A stretch of DNA of 15,490 nucleotides, from positions 1-15,490 of the forward strand of contig SFFS01000052.1 of the NCBI GenBank assembly GCA_004557805.1, read 5' to 3'. This DNA comes from Clostridiales bacterium. Its GTDB lineage: Bacteria > Bacillota > Clostridia > Christensenellales > Aristaeellaceae. The notes under the pieces are model-generated. The model was given only the letters and a program-made list of their open reading frames with translations. It ran no database searches and was not told the DNA's origin. Both the position numbers and the translations under genes were made by a program. Of the stretch, positions 13,851-15,490 are shown in pieces. Each line of letters opens with the position of its first letter. Positions within the stretch are counted from its first letter, which is position 1.

Positions 13851-14672
13851 TCACCCTACCTCCGGAAACCTGCGCTTTCGCGGCTGGGCGAGGCTGAAGA
13901 TCAGCAGGAGCGCGCATGCGGCGGAACAGACAAGGTAGGGGAGTTGGCGCGTGCGGGCAAAGCCGAGCGCGGTCAGAAGAAGAACGAGAGCATAGCGCGG
14001 GCAGGCGGAACGGCGAAGCACGGCGGAGAAGAGCGAGGGACGAAGGCGCGGGCGGCAGCGGGGCGGTGTTAGCGGAGGTTCGGGAAGCGCGCGCTGAGCC
14101 AGCGCGGCGGTGAGACGGCGATCGAAGAGGATAGCGCGCGGATCGGCCGTTTCCGCGAACGCGCGCGCCGCGTCGGAAAAATCGCACGCGGCGCAGATGA
14201 GACAGAGCGGCGCGGCTTCCGCTTTTGCGCGGCGCAGCAGTGGAAGCAGATCGTCCGTTTCGGCGCGGACGGTTTTTTGCAGGAAGAACACGACGGCGCT
14301 TTTTTCGTGCAGGCGGCAGGGAACGCAGCCGTCGGAGGGCGCGGCGGGCTTGAGCGGATACTCGCTTTGCAGCCAGCGCGCGGCCTGCGCCGCCGCATCG
14401 CCGGGGGCGAGCAGCAGCAGCGCGTCGAGGGCGGCCTCCGCGCGGAGGGCGCGGCATTGCCGGCTGCGGCGCGACTGTGCGGCGCGCGTTTCCCGGCGCA
14501 GCAGCGGAGGCAGCAGGAGCGCGCTCAGCGCGCCCGAAGCCAGAAAGGCGGGCGCCGCTTCCCGCCAGAGCGCGAAGAAAAGGCAGCTGAACGCCGCCAT
14601 AACAAACAGGGAAAGGCCGAGGCGGTCAATCCGCTCGGCCCATCTCGTGCGTCCGTGCGCAGCCGGCTGCAT
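13851..14672 (-). CDS. Host membrane protein with four predicted membrane segments
   Basis: The 273-residue protein has two hydrophobic segments near the N-terminus (about 18-37 and 40-58) and two near the C-terminus (about 228-246 and 248-266), with a roughly 160-residue soluble domain between them. The domain contains CDFSDAARAFAETADPRAIL followed by FDRRLTAALA, vaguely like the end of a restriction-endonuclease-like (Mrr) fold; this is a weak inference. ATG 14672 is chosen because it overlaps the stop of the upstream gene (TAATG). GTG 14705 is possible and has a gaggatgag site, but would add 11 residues inside the neighbour. Function is unknown. Confidence 0.65.
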   Translation of the reverse strand: MQPAAHGRTRWAERIDRLGLSLFVMAAFSCLFFALWREAAPAFLASGALSALLLPPLLRRETRAAQSRRSRQCRALRAEAALDALLLLAPGDAAAQAARWLQSEYPLKPAAPSDGCVPCRLHEKSAVVFFLQKTVRAETDDLLPLLRRAKAEAAPLCLICAACDFSDAARAFAETADPRAILFDRRLTAALAQRALPEPPLTPPRCRPRLRPSLFSAVLRRSACPRYALVLLLTALGFARTRQLPYLVCSAACALLLIFSLAQPRKRRFPEVG

Positions 14673-14854
14673 TATTCGTGGCAGCGGCAGCGGTAGCTTC
14701 CGCACATGCTCTCATCCTCGGCCTTGCCGCTGGACTGACCGGGAATGGCGTCCACGCGAATCTTGGCGAGGCTGCAATAGTCGCTCTTGTCATGGAACTG
14801 GCAGGAGCAGACTCCGCACTGGATGGACTTGTTCGGCTTGTTCATTTCCGACAT
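14672..14854 (-). CDS. DUF1540 Cys-rich protein
   Basis: The 60-residue protein starts at ATG 14854 with an ideal ribosome site (aaggaggg on the minus strand). It reads NKSIQCGVCSCQFHDKSDYC then a linker with SGKAEDESMC and ends in CRCH. The Cys spacing fits DUF1540, a small presumed metal-binding family common in spore-forming Firmicutes. The seven Cys and two His may hold zinc or iron. It is host DNA, not part of the element, and is coupled to the membrane protein gene that follows. Confidence 0.82.
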   Translation of the reverse strand: MSEMNKPNKSIQCGVCSCQFHDKSDYCSLAKIRVDAIPGQSSGKAEDESMCGSYRCRCHE

Positions 14855-14882
14855 GAGTATCCCTCCTTTTTTCTTTGAGCTT

Positions 14883-14912
14883 CGGAAAACAGTTTTTCCG
14901 CGCCGGGCGCGG
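14883..14912. promoter_or_regulatory. Overlapping alternative hairpins in the divergent intergenic region
   Basis: Stem 14883-14889/14894-14900 (cggaaaa with ttttccg) and stem 14898-14903/14907-14912 (ccgcgc with gcgcgg) share ccg 14898-14900, so they cannot form fully together. They lie upstream of the DUF1540 gene on the minus strand, between the two divergent genes. Confidence 0.4.
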
Positions 14913-14931
14913 AATATGCAAAAATTGCGCC

Positions 14932-14960
14932 TTGCGGATTATGACAGATATTGTTATAAT
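14932..14960 (+). promoter_or_regulatory. Near-consensus promoter for the P-loop protein gene
   Basis: TTGCGG (14932-14937), a 17-bp spacer and a perfect TATAAT (14955-14960), preceded by TG (extended -10, tgttataat), lie 31 nt before the ATG at 14991. This is a strong sigma-A-type promoter. Confidence 0.82.
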
Positions 14961-14990
14961 AAAATGCAATTTTTATGGGGAGACGTGCAT

Positions 14991-15490
14991 ATGTGGCATT
15001 ATTGTGTGGCTGGGATCCATATCGCCATTGACGTTGAAAAGGCGCCCGGCGCGCCGAGAATGATCAACTTCGAGCCGTTTGCCTGCGAGGCGGGCAAGCC
15101 CGATCTGCTCTATCATTTCCTGCCGTATCCTCCGGAAACGCGGCCGGTGCCGCCGGAGGCGGAAATGACCCTCGTCAGCGAGGACAGCATGAACAGCCTG
15201 TACATGTCGGGCGACGCCATTTATAAATGCGTGGCCATGCAGGCGGGCGATCCGCGCCGGATGTGGTTCGAGCAGAAGATCGGCCGGTGGGACGAGGCGA
15301 ACGTCTATATTCCGGATAACTGGCTCGACTATACCGGCCTGGGCAATGCGCTTTCGGTCGAAAAGACGATCCTGCCCTTCGGCGGACTGATCCTGCATTG
15401 CTCGCTGATCGACTGGCAGGGCAGGGGGATCATGTTCTCCGCACCCTCGCAGACCGGAAAATCGACGCAGGCGGGGCTTTGGGAAAAGCA
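14991..15490 (+). CDS. HPr kinase-like P-loop protein (partial at right edge)
   Basis: The frame runs from ATG 14991 (ribosome site gggga, about 8 nt spacing) to the window edge without a stop, 166 codons. The first 150 residues form a beta-rich domain (for example YHFLPYPPETRP and MWFEQKIGRW). At residues 146-159 comes GIMFSAPSQTGKST, a Walker A motif (G156 K157 S158 T159) preceded by a short strand. This matches proteins related to HPr serine kinase or PEP-carboxykinase-like P-loops, in which the ATP site follows an N-terminal sensor-like region. The substrate is unknown. It is host DNA with its own strong promoter. Confidence 0.7.
   Translation, partial: MWHYCVAGIHIAIDVEKAPGAPRMINFEPFACEAGKPDLLYHFLPYPPETRPVPPEAEMTLVSEDSMNSLYMSGDAIYKCVAMQAGDPRRMWFEQKIGRWDEANVYIPDNWLDYTGLGNALSVEKTILPFGGLILHCSLIDWQGRGIMFSAPSQTGKSTQAGLWEK

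Noticed and set aside
13569..14072. 167-codon plus-strand frame after the integrase
   Set aside because: It runs through the direct repeats and the palindrome and then against the minus-strand gene; its protein repeats the DNA repeat and shows no domain.
14973..15398. 141-codon minus-strand frame over the right edge
   Set aside because: Shadow of the plus-strand P-loop gene, which has a promoter, a ribosome site and a Walker A motif.

Overview
The window is a GC-rich stretch of a probable Gram-positive Clostridia-type (Firmicutes) genome. Evidence for this is the strong AGGAGG-type ribosome sites, the phage gene families, a Tn916-type excisionase and a DUF1540 protein. About 13.5 kb is the right-hand part of an integrated phage-like element, and about 1.9 kb at the right end is host chromosome. 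There are no rRNA or tRNA genes and no CRISPR array.

Layout. From 3 to 3742 there is a one-way run of early phage genes: the tail end of an acidic-tailed protein, a conserved phage protein, DUF3310, a DUF6353-like membrane protein and several small membrane or unknown proteins. From 3783 to 8729 lies a replication module. It holds a 945-residue family B DNA polymerase with an extra N-terminal domain that looks like an archaeo-eukaryotic primase (PrimPol), an SSB-like protein with an acidic ...EEDMPF tail, and a superfamily 2 helicase split by an in-frame TGA. From 8730 to 9760 come about 100-bp palindromic repeats in tandem, then three small coupled genes, then another copy of the same repeat.

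From about 9760 to 11222 the element is a gene graveyard. It contains a C-terminal piece of a ThyX-like thymidylate synthase, an internal piece of a phage tail endopeptidase-type protein, and the C-terminal half of a metallophosphoesterase fused behind it and broken by a TAG. Intact genes resume at 11236: a DUF4406 protein, a Dp-1-type holin with a strong terminator, a Tn916-type excisionase, and a tyrosine integrase with its own good promoter. The likely attachment region (13458-13570) follows the integrase. No terminase, portal or capsid gene is visible, so this looks like a defective prophage that lost its structural module, although its left part lies outside the window.

The host flank carries a pair of imperfect 44-nt direct repeats, a 22-bp perfect palindrome, a minus-strand operon (DUF1540 protein plus a membrane protein), and the start of a plus-strand P-loop protein resembling HPr kinase behind a near-consensus promoter.

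The most interesting items are the apparent primase-polymerase fusion, the two families of hairpin repeats that sit at gene 3' ends and sometimes supply the stop codon, and the TGA-split helicase.
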